From Sphingomonadales bacterium UBA656 (GTDB taxonomy: Bacteria; Pseudomonadota; Alphaproteobacteria; Sphingomonadales; Sphingomonadaceae), in NCBI GenBank assembly GCA_002299895.1, contig DBOC01000008.1, positions 62,001-126,000 of the forward strand: a stretch of 64,000 nt of DNA, given 5' to 3'. Position numbers and translations under genes: made by a program. Below the pieces are notes generated by a model that was not told the origin of the DNA, did not search any database, and saw only the letters and a program-made list of their open reading frames with translations. This document shows, piece by piece, positions 8,670 to 17,264 of the stretch. The first letter of the stretch is position 1. Each line of letters begins with the position of its first letter.

Positions 8670-10010
8670 ATGAATTTTTATAAGCGCTTGTCCCTCGCTG
8701 CCGTACTCGTCTCCGCTACGGCTTTGACACCGCTAATTGCCCAAACGGACTCTGATATTGGTACCACTGCGGCCAATTTGGATATACCCGAAGGACAACA
8801 ATTATTCGGCAAAAACGACCCCAATGTGCGTCGCGCAACAGCCCAGGTGAATGGTGAAATCATCACCGGTACCGACATTGACCACCGCCTTGCGCTTATC
8901 GTAGCTGCTAATGACAACAAATTACCGCCAGAGGAACTTGCCCGTTTTCGCGCGCAGATCTTGACGAATTTGATAGATGAAACGCTGCAAATCCAAGAGG
9001 CAGCCGCCAATGAAATTGAAGTCACTGACGCCGAAGTAAACCAATATTTCGACCGTGTAGCGCAACAAAACTTCAACCGCCCACCCAGTGAAGTCGAAAA
9101 ATATTTGATTTCCATTGGTGCATCGGTCGCAACACTCAAGCGTCAAATTAAAGGCGAACTTTCTTGGAGCCGACTGCTTTCGCGAAATGTACGTCCATCT
9201 GCAAATGTCAGCGACGATGAAGTGAACGCAATTATTGAACGCATTAAGGCAACCAAGGGCACGACGGAATATCGCTTGGGCGAAATTTATCTAGCGGCGA
9301 CGCCTGAGACATTGCCAGCAGTACAGGAAAACGCACGCAAAATAATCGAGCAATTACGCCAAGGCGGGAACTTTGTAGCTTACGCCCGTCAGTTTTCTGA
9401 AGCATCCACCGCATCGGTAGGCGGGGACCTCGGTTGGTTGTCGCTCGCGCAATTACCTCAGTCGCTGGCCACAGCCGCCGCCGGCATGAACAGCAATCAG
9501 ATTCAAGCGGTAGCGTCACCGGGCGGCATCTCTATCCTATTACTCATCGACAAACGGCAGGTTGCGACATCTGATCCGCGAGACTCGGTGTTAAGCTTGA
9601 AGCAAATTGCTATTAATTTCCCTAAGGGCACATCTGAAGCACAGGTAACGCCATTGGTGAAGCGGTTCAGTGAAGAAACCCAGAAAATCACTGGATGCGG
9701 TGTCGCAGACGAGATGGCAAGCAAATTAGGCGCCGATGTCGTTAACCGCGACGGTATCAAGATCCGCGATTTACCCGCTCCCTTACAGCAGGTCATGCTT
9801 GATTTGCAGGTTGGCCAGTCGACGCCGCCTTATGGCTCTTTGGAAGATGGGGTTCGCGTATTCGTCCTATGCGGTCGTGACGCACCTCAAGAGGCCGCGT
9901 CCGAGAGTTTTGACGAAATCATGTCGCGATTGGAAGAGGAGCGCGTGAACAAGCGTGCCCGCATCTACCTGCGCGATTTGCGCCGCGATGCCGTAATCGA
10001 ATATAACTGA
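8670..10010 (+). CDS. surA: periplasmic chaperone/peptidyl-prolyl isomerase SurA
   Basis: The 446-residue protein has a signal peptide (MNFYKRLSLAAVLVSATALTP, cleavage near LIAQT), a SurA N-terminal helical domain (about 55-190, with VNGEIITGTDIDHRL) and a parvulin domain (about 195-290, with TEYRLGEIYL and a FSEASTASVGGDLGWL loop). A second, more degenerate parvulin-like region follows. SurA escorts outer-membrane proteins, LptD being a classic client, which fits its place right after lptD. Its TGA overlaps the pdxA ATG by one base. Confidence 0.93.
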   Translation: MNFYKRLSLAAVLVSATALTPLIAQTDSDIGTTAANLDIPEGQQLFGKNDPNVRRATAQVNGEIITGTDIDHRLALIVAANDNKLPPEELARFRAQILTNLIDETLQIQEAAANEIEVTDAEVNQYFDRVAQQNFNRPPSEVEKYLISIGASVATLKRQIKGELSWSRLLSRNVRPSANVSDDEVNAIIERIKATKGTTEYRLGEIYLAATPETLPAVQENARKIIEQLRQGGNFVAYARQFSEASTASVGGDLGWLSLAQLPQSLATAAAGMNSNQIQAVASPGGISILLLIDKRQVATSDPRDSVLSLKQIAINFPKGTSEAQVTPLVKRFSEETQKITGCGVADEMASKLGADVVNRDGIKIRDLPAPLQQVMLDLQVGQSTPPYGSLEDGVRVFVLCGRDAPQEAASESFDEIMSRLEEERVNKRARIYLRDLRRDAVIEYN

Positions 10011-11026
10011 TGCCATTCGGGCGACTGGAACTGCCGCTGGCCGTTTCGGTCGGTGACCCGGCTGGCATTGGGCCGGAGATTATCGGAAAAGCATGGGAAG
10101 CCCGCCACGCCAGTGGCTTAGCGCCGTTCTTTGCTATTGGCGACATCGGAAGTTTCGCGCCACATTGGGATGGTCCGGTTGTCCGCATTGAAGATCCCGC
10201 CGATACATTTAAGCATTTTGATAGCGCCCTGCCGGTTATTCAATTGCATAACTGCCTATCGGTTGTCCCGGGCCGGCCCAATCTTGATGGCGCGCATTGT
10301 GCCTATCAGGCGTTGGAAATGGCAATTGGATTTGCCCGAGCAGGCAGCGCAGCAGCTTTGGTCACTGGGCCCGTTTCCAAATCGCAACTTTACGCCGTTG
10401 GGTTTACGCACCCTGGGCAGACGGAATTTATTGCCGAACGCTGCGGTGTAGCCAAGAATAATGCGGTGATGATGCTCGCTGGCCCCGACTTACGTGTAGT
10501 CCCAATGACAACCCATATCCCACTGGCCGATGTCGCAGCAACGCTGGACGCTAGGCTGATCCGCCAACGCCTACGCGCCACGGCCAAGGGTTTACAGCGC
10601 AATTTTGGCATCGAAAATCCACGACTAGCTGTGGCAGGTTTCAACCCCCATGCCGGAGAAGCGGGAAATATGGGCCGTGAAGAGCTGGAAATATTTGAGC
10701 CAGCTATTGCGCAGGTTCGGAGCGAAGGATTCAATATCATTGGCCCCTTGCCCGCTGACACGATGTTTCATGCCGAAGCGCGCACGCAATATGACGCGGC
10801 TTTATGCGCCTATCATGATCAAGCACTTATCCCGCTAAAAACACTCTATTTCCATGATGCAGTCAACATAACCCTTGGGTTGCCTGTCGTCCGGACATCG
10901 CCAGACCATGGCACCGCTTTCGATATAGCTGGCCAGAACAAAGCACTGCCATATTCCATGATTGCAGCAATCAAAATGGCGGAGTCAGCGGCATTACACC
11001 GCCTTGCCGCCGCCGATGGTGGTTGA
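10010..11026 (+). CDS. pdxA: 4-hydroxythreonine-4-phosphate dehydrogenase
   Basis: PdxA oxidises 4-phosphohydroxy-L-threonine, giving the substrate that PdxJ uses to make pyridoxine phosphate. The 338-residue protein has the usual length and starts with SVGDPAGIGPEI. Other motifs are GPVSK near residue 122, the MTTHIPLADV segment with a metal-binding His, GFNPHAGE near 210 and the C-terminal RTSPDHGTAFDIAG. The start overlaps the surA stop by one base and the end overlaps rsmA, as in the conserved lptD-surA-pdxA-rsmA operon. Confidence 0.95.
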   Translation: MPFGRLELPLAVSVGDPAGIGPEIIGKAWEARHASGLAPFFAIGDIGSFAPHWDGPVVRIEDPADTFKHFDSALPVIQLHNCLSVVPGRPNLDGAHCAYQALEMAIGFARAGSAAALVTGPVSKSQLYAVGFTHPGQTEFIAERCGVAKNNAVMMLAGPDLRVVPMTTHIPLADVAATLDARLIRQRLRATAKGLQRNFGIENPRLAVAGFNPHAGEAGNMGREELEIFEPAIAQVRSEGFNIIGPLPADTMFHAEARTQYDAALCAYHDQALIPLKTLYFHDAVNITLGLPVVRTSPDHGTAFDIAGQNKALPYSMIAAIKMAESAALHRLAAADGG

Positions 11027-11847
11027 TGACGTTTTCGCTGCCACCACTTAGGGATGTTATTGCCCGCCACGGACTGTCCGCCAGCAAGGCGCTTGGCCAA
11101 AACTTCCTTTTTGATGAAAAACTGCTTGATCGTATCGCGGCCATCCCCGGCTCCTTGGTCGGCGAGCATGTGTATGAAGTGGGCCCTGGGCCCGGTGGCC
11201 TCACACGGGCGCTTTTGCGCGCCGGCGCACATGTTTTTGCCGTAGAGCGCGATCACCGATGTTTACCCGCGCTTGCCGAGCTAGCGGAGGCGTTTCCAGG
11301 ACAATTGCGCGTTATTGAAGGTGACGCCCTTAAAATTGATCCCTTTGCAGAGATCGGTGCGCCATTTCACATCGTTTCTAACTTGCCCTACAATGTGGGA
11401 ACGGCATTGGCCGTGGGTTGGCTTGGCGGCGAGGCATGGCCACCAAATTGGAAAAGCCTTACGTTGATGTTCCAGCGTGAAGTTGCCGATCGAATTGTGT
11501 CCGCACCCGGCACTGGCACTTATGGCCGCCTGGCCATATTGGCGCAATGGCGGTCAAACGCTTCCATCGCGATGCCAGTCCATCGCTCCGCCTTTACTCC
11601 GCCGCCAAAGGTCATGTCCGCTGTAGTCCACCTTTCGCCCAAGGAAGCGGCGAATGGTGTAAAAATGTCCGTTTTGGAAAATCTGACCGGTGCGGCCTTC
11701 GGACAGCGGCGCAAAATGCTTCGGCAAAGTCTCAAAAGCGTTCCGGGCGCTTTGGAAGCGCTCCATAAAACCGGCATTGCCGAAGATCGCCGCCCTGAAA
11801 CCGTAAGCATAGCCGAATGGTGCGCGCTCGCCCGGGAAGTTGGATAA
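11026..11847 (+). CDS. rsmA: 16S rRNA dimethyladenosine transferase
   Basis: RsmA (KsgA) dimethylates two adjacent adenines near the 3' end of 16S rRNA with S-adenosylmethionine. The AdoMet motif I is VYEVGPGPGGLTRALL near residue 48, acidic motif II is VFAVERDHR, and the catalytic motif IV is SNLPYNVG near residue 118. The start is ATG 11026, which overlaps the pdxA TGA by one base. The protein has 273 residues, normal for the family. Confidence 0.95.
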   Translation: MTFSLPPLRDVIARHGLSASKALGQNFLFDEKLLDRIAAIPGSLVGEHVYEVGPGPGGLTRALLRAGAHVFAVERDHRCLPALAELAEAFPGQLRVIEGDALKIDPFAEIGAPFHIVSNLPYNVGTALAVGWLGGEAWPPNWKSLTLMFQREVADRIVSAPGTGTYGRLAILAQWRSNASIAMPVHRSAFTPPPKVMSAVVHLSPKEAANGVKMSVLENLTGAAFGQRRKMLRQSLKSVPGALEALHKTGIAEDRRPETVSIAEWCALAREVG

Positions 11848-11898
11848 ACCACTCTGCTAGGGCTGGTCCTTTGATGCGACCAAAGCTAAGACCATGTC

Positions 11899-13107
11899 AT
11901 GCATACGCTAACCGCCAGCGAACGACAGATTCTTGAAACAATTCAACAGCAGTCGATGCTTGACCAGGTGTTGAGTTGGTCCGCGGTGAATAGCGGCTCA
12001 GGCAATCTCAATGGCTTGGCCGAGACTGCAAACATGCTTGCAGAGGCATTTTCGGTTCTTCCTGGCGAAATTACCTTGATTGACCCCGAACCGGTCGACC
12101 GCGTGCTAACTGACGGATCCATAAAAACGGTGGCGCACGGCCAACATCTTTTGGTCACCGTGCGCGCCGACGCGCCAACACAATTGTTGTTTACGGGCCA
12201 TATGGACACGGTTTTTCCTGCAGACCATGAATTTCAGAATTGGCACTGGTTGGAGGACGGAGCACTCAATGGCCCCGGTGTTGCCGATATGAAAGGCGGC
12301 ATATCCGTCATGCTCGCGGCATTACGTGCAGCGGAACTTTCGGGAAGCCTTGCGCGCACCGGCTATCAAATTCTTATCAACAGCGATGAAGAGGTCGGCT
12401 CGCCGTCCTCCGCAAAACTCATTGAAAAGCTGGCGCAAAACAAGTTGGCCGCGTTGACCTATGAACCTGCACTGCCCGATGGCACGCTTGCAGGGACACG
12501 TGGCGGGAGTGGTAATTTCTCCGTCATTTTTTCAGGGTTGTCAGCACATGCGGGCCGAAACCCCGATGATGGTCGCAATGCGGTTTTGGCGGCTGCCGAC
12601 CTTGCGCTGCGACTTAAGCGGCTTTCGCGTGACGGCCTCTCGGTGAACCCTGCTAAAATCGACGGTGGCGGCCCGAATAATGTGGTCCCTGATCACGCAA
12701 TATTGCGTGTGAACTTTCGGCCTCGTACGCCAGAAATTGAAACACAAACCGAAGCAGATTTGCATCGCATCATCGCCGACATAGAACGCGAACATGACGT
12801 ACGGGCTCATCTGCATGGCAGTTTTGGACGCCCGCCTAAGCCTATTGACGAAGAGGCAGGCAAGTTATTTGGCCTCGTCAAACAATGTGGCGCCGATCTC
12901 GGCCTATCCATCGCCTGGCGTTCCAGCGGCGGTGTGTGCGATGGCAATAACATCGCGGCGTGCGGCGTCCCAGTGGTCGACACGATGGGTGTCCGCGGAG
13001 GCAACATTCACAGCAAGGATGAATTCCTCATCGTCGAAAGCTTGACCGAGCGCGCACAATTGTCCGCACTGACTATCATGCGTTTATCCGAAAAAGGTGC
13101 TTTATGA
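11899..13107 (+). CDS. M20-family metallohydrolase coupled to astAB
   Basis: This 402-residue protein belongs to the M20 (carboxypeptidase G2-like) amidohydrolases. Metal ligands are visible in LLFTGHMDTVFP (His and Asp), GPGVADMKGG (Asp) and NSDEEVGS (catalytic Glu followed by ligand Glu), and the dimerisation insert (GLSAHAGRNPDDGRNA) is present. Its TGA overlaps the astA start by 4 nt (ATGA), so translation is coupled and a role with arginine or succinylated intermediates is likely. The classical last step of the pathway uses AstE, an M14-type enzyme, so this protein is not AstE by family. Substrate is not known; an N-acyl amino acid is a reasonable guess. Confidence 0.85.
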   Translation: MHTLTASERQILETIQQQSMLDQVLSWSAVNSGSGNLNGLAETANMLAEAFSVLPGEITLIDPEPVDRVLTDGSIKTVAHGQHLLVTVRADAPTQLLFTGHMDTVFPADHEFQNWHWLEDGALNGPGVADMKGGISVMLAALRAAELSGSLARTGYQILINSDEEVGSPSSAKLIEKLAQNKLAALTYEPALPDGTLAGTRGGSGNFSVIFSGLSAHAGRNPDDGRNAVLAAADLALRLKRLSRDGLSVNPAKIDGGGPNNVVPDHAILRVNFRPRTPEIETQTEADLHRIIADIEREHDVRAHLHGSFGRPPKPIDEEAGKLFGLVKQCGADLGLSIAWRSSGGVCDGNNIAACGVPVVDTMGVRGGNIHSKDEFLIVESLTERAQLSALTIMRLSEKGAL

Positions 13108-14135
13108 CTTTTCTCATTCGTCCGGCGAATATGGGCGATTTGCAACCGATTTACGAAATGGCAAAACGCACCGGCGGCGGTTTCACAAACTTGCCGCCGG
13201 ACAAGAAGGCACTGTTTGCAAAGCTAGAGAGGTCTGCTGCTGGATTTGACCGCGTGGGCGATGAGGTTGCCGACGATCTTTATGTGTTCGTATTGCAAAA
13301 TACCCTAACCGGCGAAGTGCGCGGCACCTGCCAGATTTTCGGAAATGTCGGGCAGAAATGGCCATTTTACAGCTATCGCATTGGCGCATTGACGCAGCAT
13401 AGCGTCGAACTGGAGCGCACCTTCCGTGCAGACATTCTCAACCTATCGACTGATCTCGAGGGCGCTACGGAAGTCGGCGGTTTGTTCCTGCACCCTGGCG
13501 AACGCGCAGGCGGGCTTGGTATGTTGATTGCCCGCAGCCGTTATCTTTTCATTCGTAACCACCGCCAACGCTTTGCCGACAGAACTATTGCCGAATTGCG
13601 CGGCGTGATTGATGAGGCCGGCGGCTCTCCTTTTTGGGACGGAGTCGCCGGGCGCTTTTTTGGAATGAGCTTCCAAGAAGCGGACGAGTTCAACGCGAAA
13701 TTCGGTAACCAGTTTATCGCCGACCTCATGCCAAAGCACCCAGTATATATCGCCATGCTTCCAGAAAGTGCAAAGACCGTAATTGGCGTGCCGCACCCTT
13801 CTGGTCGCGCGGCTATGCGTATGCTCGAGAATGAAGGTTTCGCTTGGGAAAATTACATCGACATTTTTGACGGTGGCCCAACCATGACCGCCCGTACGGA
13901 CCAGATCCGCAGCATCCGCGAGGCAAAAGACGTCACGATAACGGAGATACGCAAATTCGTAGGCGAGCAGAAGGTCGATCAAAAAAAGTTGCTCACACTC
14001 GGCCGCTTGCATACATTTAAGGCAGCTTATGGCTGGATGGATGATCGCGGCGATGACGTCATCATCGATGCAGAAACTGCACGAGCTTTAAATATTTCGG
14101 TTGGCGATCAGGTGACCTATGTGGGACGGTCTTAA
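13104..14135 (+). CDS. astA: arginine N-succinyltransferase
   Basis: AstA moves succinyl from succinyl-CoA to the alpha-amino group of arginine, the first step of the ammonia-producing AST pathway. It has 343 residues, the usual length. Family features seen are the N-terminal FLIRPANMGDLQPIYEMAKRTGGGFTNLP start, the STDLEGATEVGGLFLHP core, and the MLENEGFAWENYIDIFDGGPTM segment. It is a single AstA of the GNAT-like fold. It overlaps the M20 gene by 4 nt and shares one base with astB. Confidence 0.94.
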   Translation: MTFLIRPANMGDLQPIYEMAKRTGGGFTNLPPDKKALFAKLERSAAGFDRVGDEVADDLYVFVLQNTLTGEVRGTCQIFGNVGQKWPFYSYRIGALTQHSVELERTFRADILNLSTDLEGATEVGGLFLHPGERAGGLGMLIARSRYLFIRNHRQRFADRTIAELRGVIDEAGGSPFWDGVAGRFFGMSFQEADEFNAKFGNQFIADLMPKHPVYIAMLPESAKTVIGVPHPSGRAAMRMLENEGFAWENYIDIFDGGPTMTARTDQIRSIREAKDVTITEIRKFVGEQKVDQKKLLTLGRLHTFKAAYGWMDDRGDDVIIDAETARALNISVGDQVTYVGRS

Positions 14136-15388
14136 TGACCCTGGTCGAAATCAATTTTGACGGGATCATAGGACCAAGCCATAATTATGCTGGGCTCAGC
14201 CGTGGAAATTTAGCATCATCAAACAATGCTGGTGCACCATCATACCCTAAAGCTGCGGCCCTACAGGGCATCAAAAAAATGCGCGCCAATATTGATCTGG
14301 GGTTGGCGCAGGGGTTCTTCATGCCGCTCGACCGACCTAACCATGATTGGCTCCGCTGGCTTGCTACCGATATGCAATCGGCCGAGCCGCATATTCGCGC
14401 CGCCGCTTTTTCCGCTTCGTCCATGTGGGCGGCAAACGCCGCTACGGTTTCGCCGGCACCAGACACAGCCGATGGCAAATGCCATTTGTCCGCGGCAAAT
14501 TTGCTCACAATGGCACATAGAAGCCATGAGTGGACAGGGACGCTGGCGCAATTACGGTTAGCTTTTGCTAATGAAAAGCATTTTCTGGTACATGGCCCCG
14601 TGCCAGCGCCATTTGGCGACGAGGGTGCAGCCAATTTCATGCGTTTATGCGCATCGCATGATGCAGCGGGTATCGAAATTTTTGTCTATGGCAGAACCGG
14701 TGGTCCCTACCCTGCACGGCAGCATATTGAGGCGTCAAAGGCCATTGCGCGCGCGCACCGGCTTGACCCTGCTAAAATTTTGTTCGTGCAACAATCCGAG
14801 GCAGCCATTGCCGCTGGGGCGTTTCACAATGATGTTGTCGCGGTTGCGAATGAGCGTGTTCTTTTCACGCATGAACAGGCATTTGAGCATCCAGACCAGA
14901 CCTATGCCGACATAAAGCGGATGATGCCTGAGGCAGAGATTATCATCGTCCCAGCAAATCGGGTGAGCCTTGCAGACGCCATTCAAAGCTATCTGTTCAA
15001 TGCCCAATTGGTCACCCTGCCCGACGGCGGCATGGCGCTTATTTTGCCCAGCGAGGCGCAAGACAATGCAAGAGTTTGGGGTTGGCTGACCGAGATGGTG
15101 GAGGGCAATGGTCCCATCCGAAATTTGGTGCCAGTTGATGTGCGTCAGTCTATGGCAAATGGCGGAGGCCCCGCCTGCCTGCGCCTGCGCGTCGTTGCCG
15201 ACCCTGCAACCATTGACCAGCGTTTCATAGCCGATGCGACAAAGCTGAACACAATCGCAGAAGTTGTTGCCGCGTATTGGCCCGACACCATTACACCGGA
15301 ACAGCTTAGTGACCCTGATTTACTGGATAAAGTCCGGTTGGCGCGTTTGGCGTTGCTGGAGGCCGCCGATCTCATTGGGCTCGCATAA
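14135..15388 (+). CDS. astB: N-succinylarginine dihydrolase
   Basis: AstB hydrolyses N2-succinylarginine to N2-succinylornithine, CO2 and two ammonia. It belongs to the amidinotransferase/deiminase superfamily. The protein starts with the family pattern VEINFDGIIGPSHNYAGLSRGN, has a FHNDVVAVAN segment with the catalytic His, and carries the nucleophile C348 in the GGGPACLRLRVV motif. At 417 residues it is a little shorter than the E. coli protein. astC, astD and astE are not in this window. Confidence 0.95.
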   Translation: MTLVEINFDGIIGPSHNYAGLSRGNLASSNNAGAPSYPKAAALQGIKKMRANIDLGLAQGFFMPLDRPNHDWLRWLATDMQSAEPHIRAAAFSASSMWAANAATVSPAPDTADGKCHLSAANLLTMAHRSHEWTGTLAQLRLAFANEKHFLVHGPVPAPFGDEGAANFMRLCASHDAAGIEIFVYGRTGGPYPARQHIEASKAIARAHRLDPAKILFVQQSEAAIAAGAFHNDVVAVANERVLFTHEQAFEHPDQTYADIKRMMPEAEIIIVPANRVSLADAIQSYLFNAQLVTLPDGGMALILPSEAQDNARVWGWLTEMVEGNGPIRNLVPVDVRQSMANGGGPACLRLRVVADPATIDQRFIADATKLNTIAEVVAAYWPDTITPEQLSDPDLLDKVRLARLALLEAADLIGLA

Positions 15389-15544
15389 CAGCTTACACAT
15401 TCAAATGCGCACAGCGCTTGGATTATGGGCGCTAAAGCGTTGCTGGCCTTGATATTGCTGTTCAGGTTGGCGACTTCTCTTGCCCGGCACGCGCATATTG
15501 AAAGGGTCCCGGATTCTGTTGCCCGGCTCCGGGGGGCCGCTGTA
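15389..15544. other. non-coding stretch between astB and the tmRNA
   Basis: No credible ORF is seen. It holds a 14-bp direct repeat (TTCTGTTGCCCGGC) at 15514-15527, which recurs at 15549-15562 at the 3' edge of the tmRNA gene. A shorter relative (CTTGCCCGGC) lies near 15478. The inverted pieces CCGG around 15525-15540 could form a hairpin that ends the tmRNA transcript. Confidence 0.5.
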
Positions 15545-15845
15545 ACCTTTCTGTTGCCCGGCCGGTTCGGCCGCGTTCTTTTAGTGTAAGTTCAGACCGT
15601 GAGGCCCAAAATTACGCTGCGAGAGCAAGTGCTTCGTTATCGTTTGCACCTATTGGTTATGAACCATTTCACGGCTTATTCATGCCGGGCAAAAACAATG
15701 CTTTTCAACGCACGTCGATCCTAGTTCAGCCCCTCCAAGACCTCTGGCTAACAGAGATTTTGGTGGAGCTGCCGGGTACCGCCCCCGGGTCCGCTGCACC
15801 TATTGCACATCGCAATTTATCACCATAGCCGGGCGAACCCGGCAC
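15545..15845 (-). ncRNA. ssrA: tmRNA, two-piece circularly permuted (alphaproteobacterial type)
   Basis: On the minus strand the order is: acceptor piece, spacer, then 5' tRNA-like half with the coding piece. The acceptor piece ends in CCCGGCAGCTCCACCA at 15776-15761. The spacer 15760-15734 has a CTCTG/CAGAG hairpin. The 5' half begins GGGGCTGAAC at 15733, and GGGGCT pairs with AGCTCC of the acceptor end. A T-arm stem CCGGG/CCCGG is seen. The tag reading frame at 15647-15612 encodes ANDNEALALAA then TAA. tmRNA with SmpB rescues stalled ribosomes and tags the peptide for proteolysis. Outer boundaries are approximate (acceptor start perhaps near a GCCGGG-TTCG-CCCGGC hairpin at 15843-15828). Confidence 0.93.
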
Positions 15846-15888
15846 CGACCCATATAGGCCCTTTTTCGTGAATGGGAAGTGAAGGCGG

Positions 15889-16221
15889 TTAAAGACCCTG
15901 CATATTTCGGCTCTCAGCCGGAACATGGACGACCAACCCGTCGAGAGCAGGCGTCAACGTAATTTGGCAGGACAAACGGCTCGTGCGCCGTGCGCCCGTA
16001 GCAAGGTCGAGCATATCTTCCTCATCCTCAACCGCTTGTGGGAGTTTACCAAACCAATCCTTGTCGATGATCACATGGCAGGTAGAACAGGCCATCTGGC
16101 CTTCGCACGTTCCCTCTAGAGGCTGCCCAACGGATTGTGCGAGTTCAAGTAGACCTTGACCTTCAACGCCTTGCACCTCTTGCGATTTGCCCTCGGCATT
16201 GATGAACGTGACTGTGATCAT
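15889..16221 (-). CDS. 2Fe-2S ferredoxin (adrenodoxin/Isc type)
   Basis: The 110-residue protein has the adrenodoxin-like cluster ligands in CEGQMACSTC (spacing C-x5-C-x2-C) and a fourth Cys in RLSCQ near residue 84. Ferredoxins of this type give electrons to Fe-S cluster assembly or to cytochrome P450s. It overlaps the preceding cysteine desulfurase by 4 nt, which favours a role in sulfur mobilisation or cluster assembly. The tmRNA follows on the same strand about 45 nt downstream. Confidence 0.92.
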   Translation of the reverse strand: MITVTFINAEGKSQEVQGVEGQGLLELAQSVGQPLEGTCEGQMACSTCHVIIDKDWFGKLPQAVEDEEDMLDLATGARRTSRLSCQITLTPALDGLVVHVPAESRNMQGL

Positions 16222-17264
16222 AACATCGCCTCTGCTGCCCGGTTGATAGCCTCGGCAGCAATATCAATCTCTTCCACCGTCGTATAGCGGCCAAAACCCA
16301 AACGGATGGAAGATTTTGCCTGCGCATCGGTCAGGCCGATGGCGCGTAACACATGGCTTGGCCGACCAGAGCCGCTCGCACAGGCGCTTCCGGCGGAAAA
16401 TGCGATGTTTCGGCATTCGGAAATCAACCGCGCCGCGTCGACGTCCTCGCGGCGAATGTTGAGATTGCCTTTATAGCGCTCAGTGGTTGCGCCATTCACG
16501 GTCCAATCAGCAAACGCAGCCAATGCGCGATCCCACAAGGCGGAAACATGCACAGCGTCCGTTTCCATTCGTTCTGCTGCCAATTTCGCCGCGGCACCAA
16601 AGCCTGCACATAAAGCTGGCGAGAGCGTTCCGGAGCGCATGCCTTGTTCTTGCCCTCCTCCCAGCATTTGTGGGATCAATGACACGCCGTCGCGCACCCA
16701 CAAAGCGCCGATGCCCTTTGGTCCATGAATTTTGTGCGCAGAAATCGCGATCATATCGGGCCCATCGGGAATGGGCATTCGCCCATAAGCCTGAACGGCA
16801 TCGCACAGCAGCAATCCGCCGCTGGCACGGGTAAGCCCAGCGATATGAGCAATAGGTTGAATGGTTCCTATCTCGTTGTTGACCAGCATCACCGCCAGCA
16901 ACGTCGCATCTGTTGTCACTTGGTCTAAAAGGCCGTCGCTTCTGATCGGCAGAAGTTCACCGTCTACATGCTGCACGCAATCCAACACCGCGGCATGCTC
17001 AGTTGCGACCGCACGCACCGGTAGACCGCACCCCATAATCGCCAGATTAAGCGCCTCGGTCGCACCGGAGGTAAAGATAACCCGCCCGCCGGGCGGCAAT
17101 AAAGCCGCCACCTGATCACGGGCGACCTCCACCGCTGCTGCGGCTGCCCTGCCCGCTGCATGTGCGCTGTGCGGGTTCGCAAATCCATTCGTTAGCCAAG
17201 GCTCCATAGCCGCAAAGGCTTCGGGTGCGAGCGGCGTCGTCGCCTGATAGTCCAGATAAATCAT
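16218..17264 (-). CDS. cysteine desulfurase, second of a tandem pair
   Basis: This PLP enzyme of the NifS/IscS class (348 residues) takes sulfur from cysteine and leaves alanine. The N-terminus MIYLDYQATTPL is the family start. The PLP lysine lies in ISAHKIHGPKGIGAL, and the persulfide cysteine in FSAGSACASGSG near residue 307. It overlaps the upstream paralogue (4 nt) and the downstream ferredoxin (4 nt), so the three genes form one unit. It is shorter than E. coli IscS (404). No iscU, iscA or hscBA lies nearby; the partner scaffold must be elsewhere. Confidence 0.92.
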   Translation of the reverse strand: MIYLDYQATTPLAPEAFAAMEPWLTNGFANPHSAHAAGRAAAAAVEVARDQVAALLPPGGRVIFTSGATEALNLAIMGCGLPVRAVATEHAAVLDCVQHVDGELLPIRSDGLLDQVTTDATLLAVMLVNNEIGTIQPIAHIAGLTRASGGLLLCDAVQAYGRMPIPDGPDMIAISAHKIHGPKGIGALWVRDGVSLIPQMLGGGQEQGMRSGTLSPALCAGFGAAAKLAAERMETDAVHVSALWDRALAAFADWTVNGATTERYKGNLNIRREDVDAARLISECRNIAFSAGSACASGSGRPSHVLRAIGLTDAQAKSSIRLGFGRYTTVEEIDIAAEAINRAAEAML

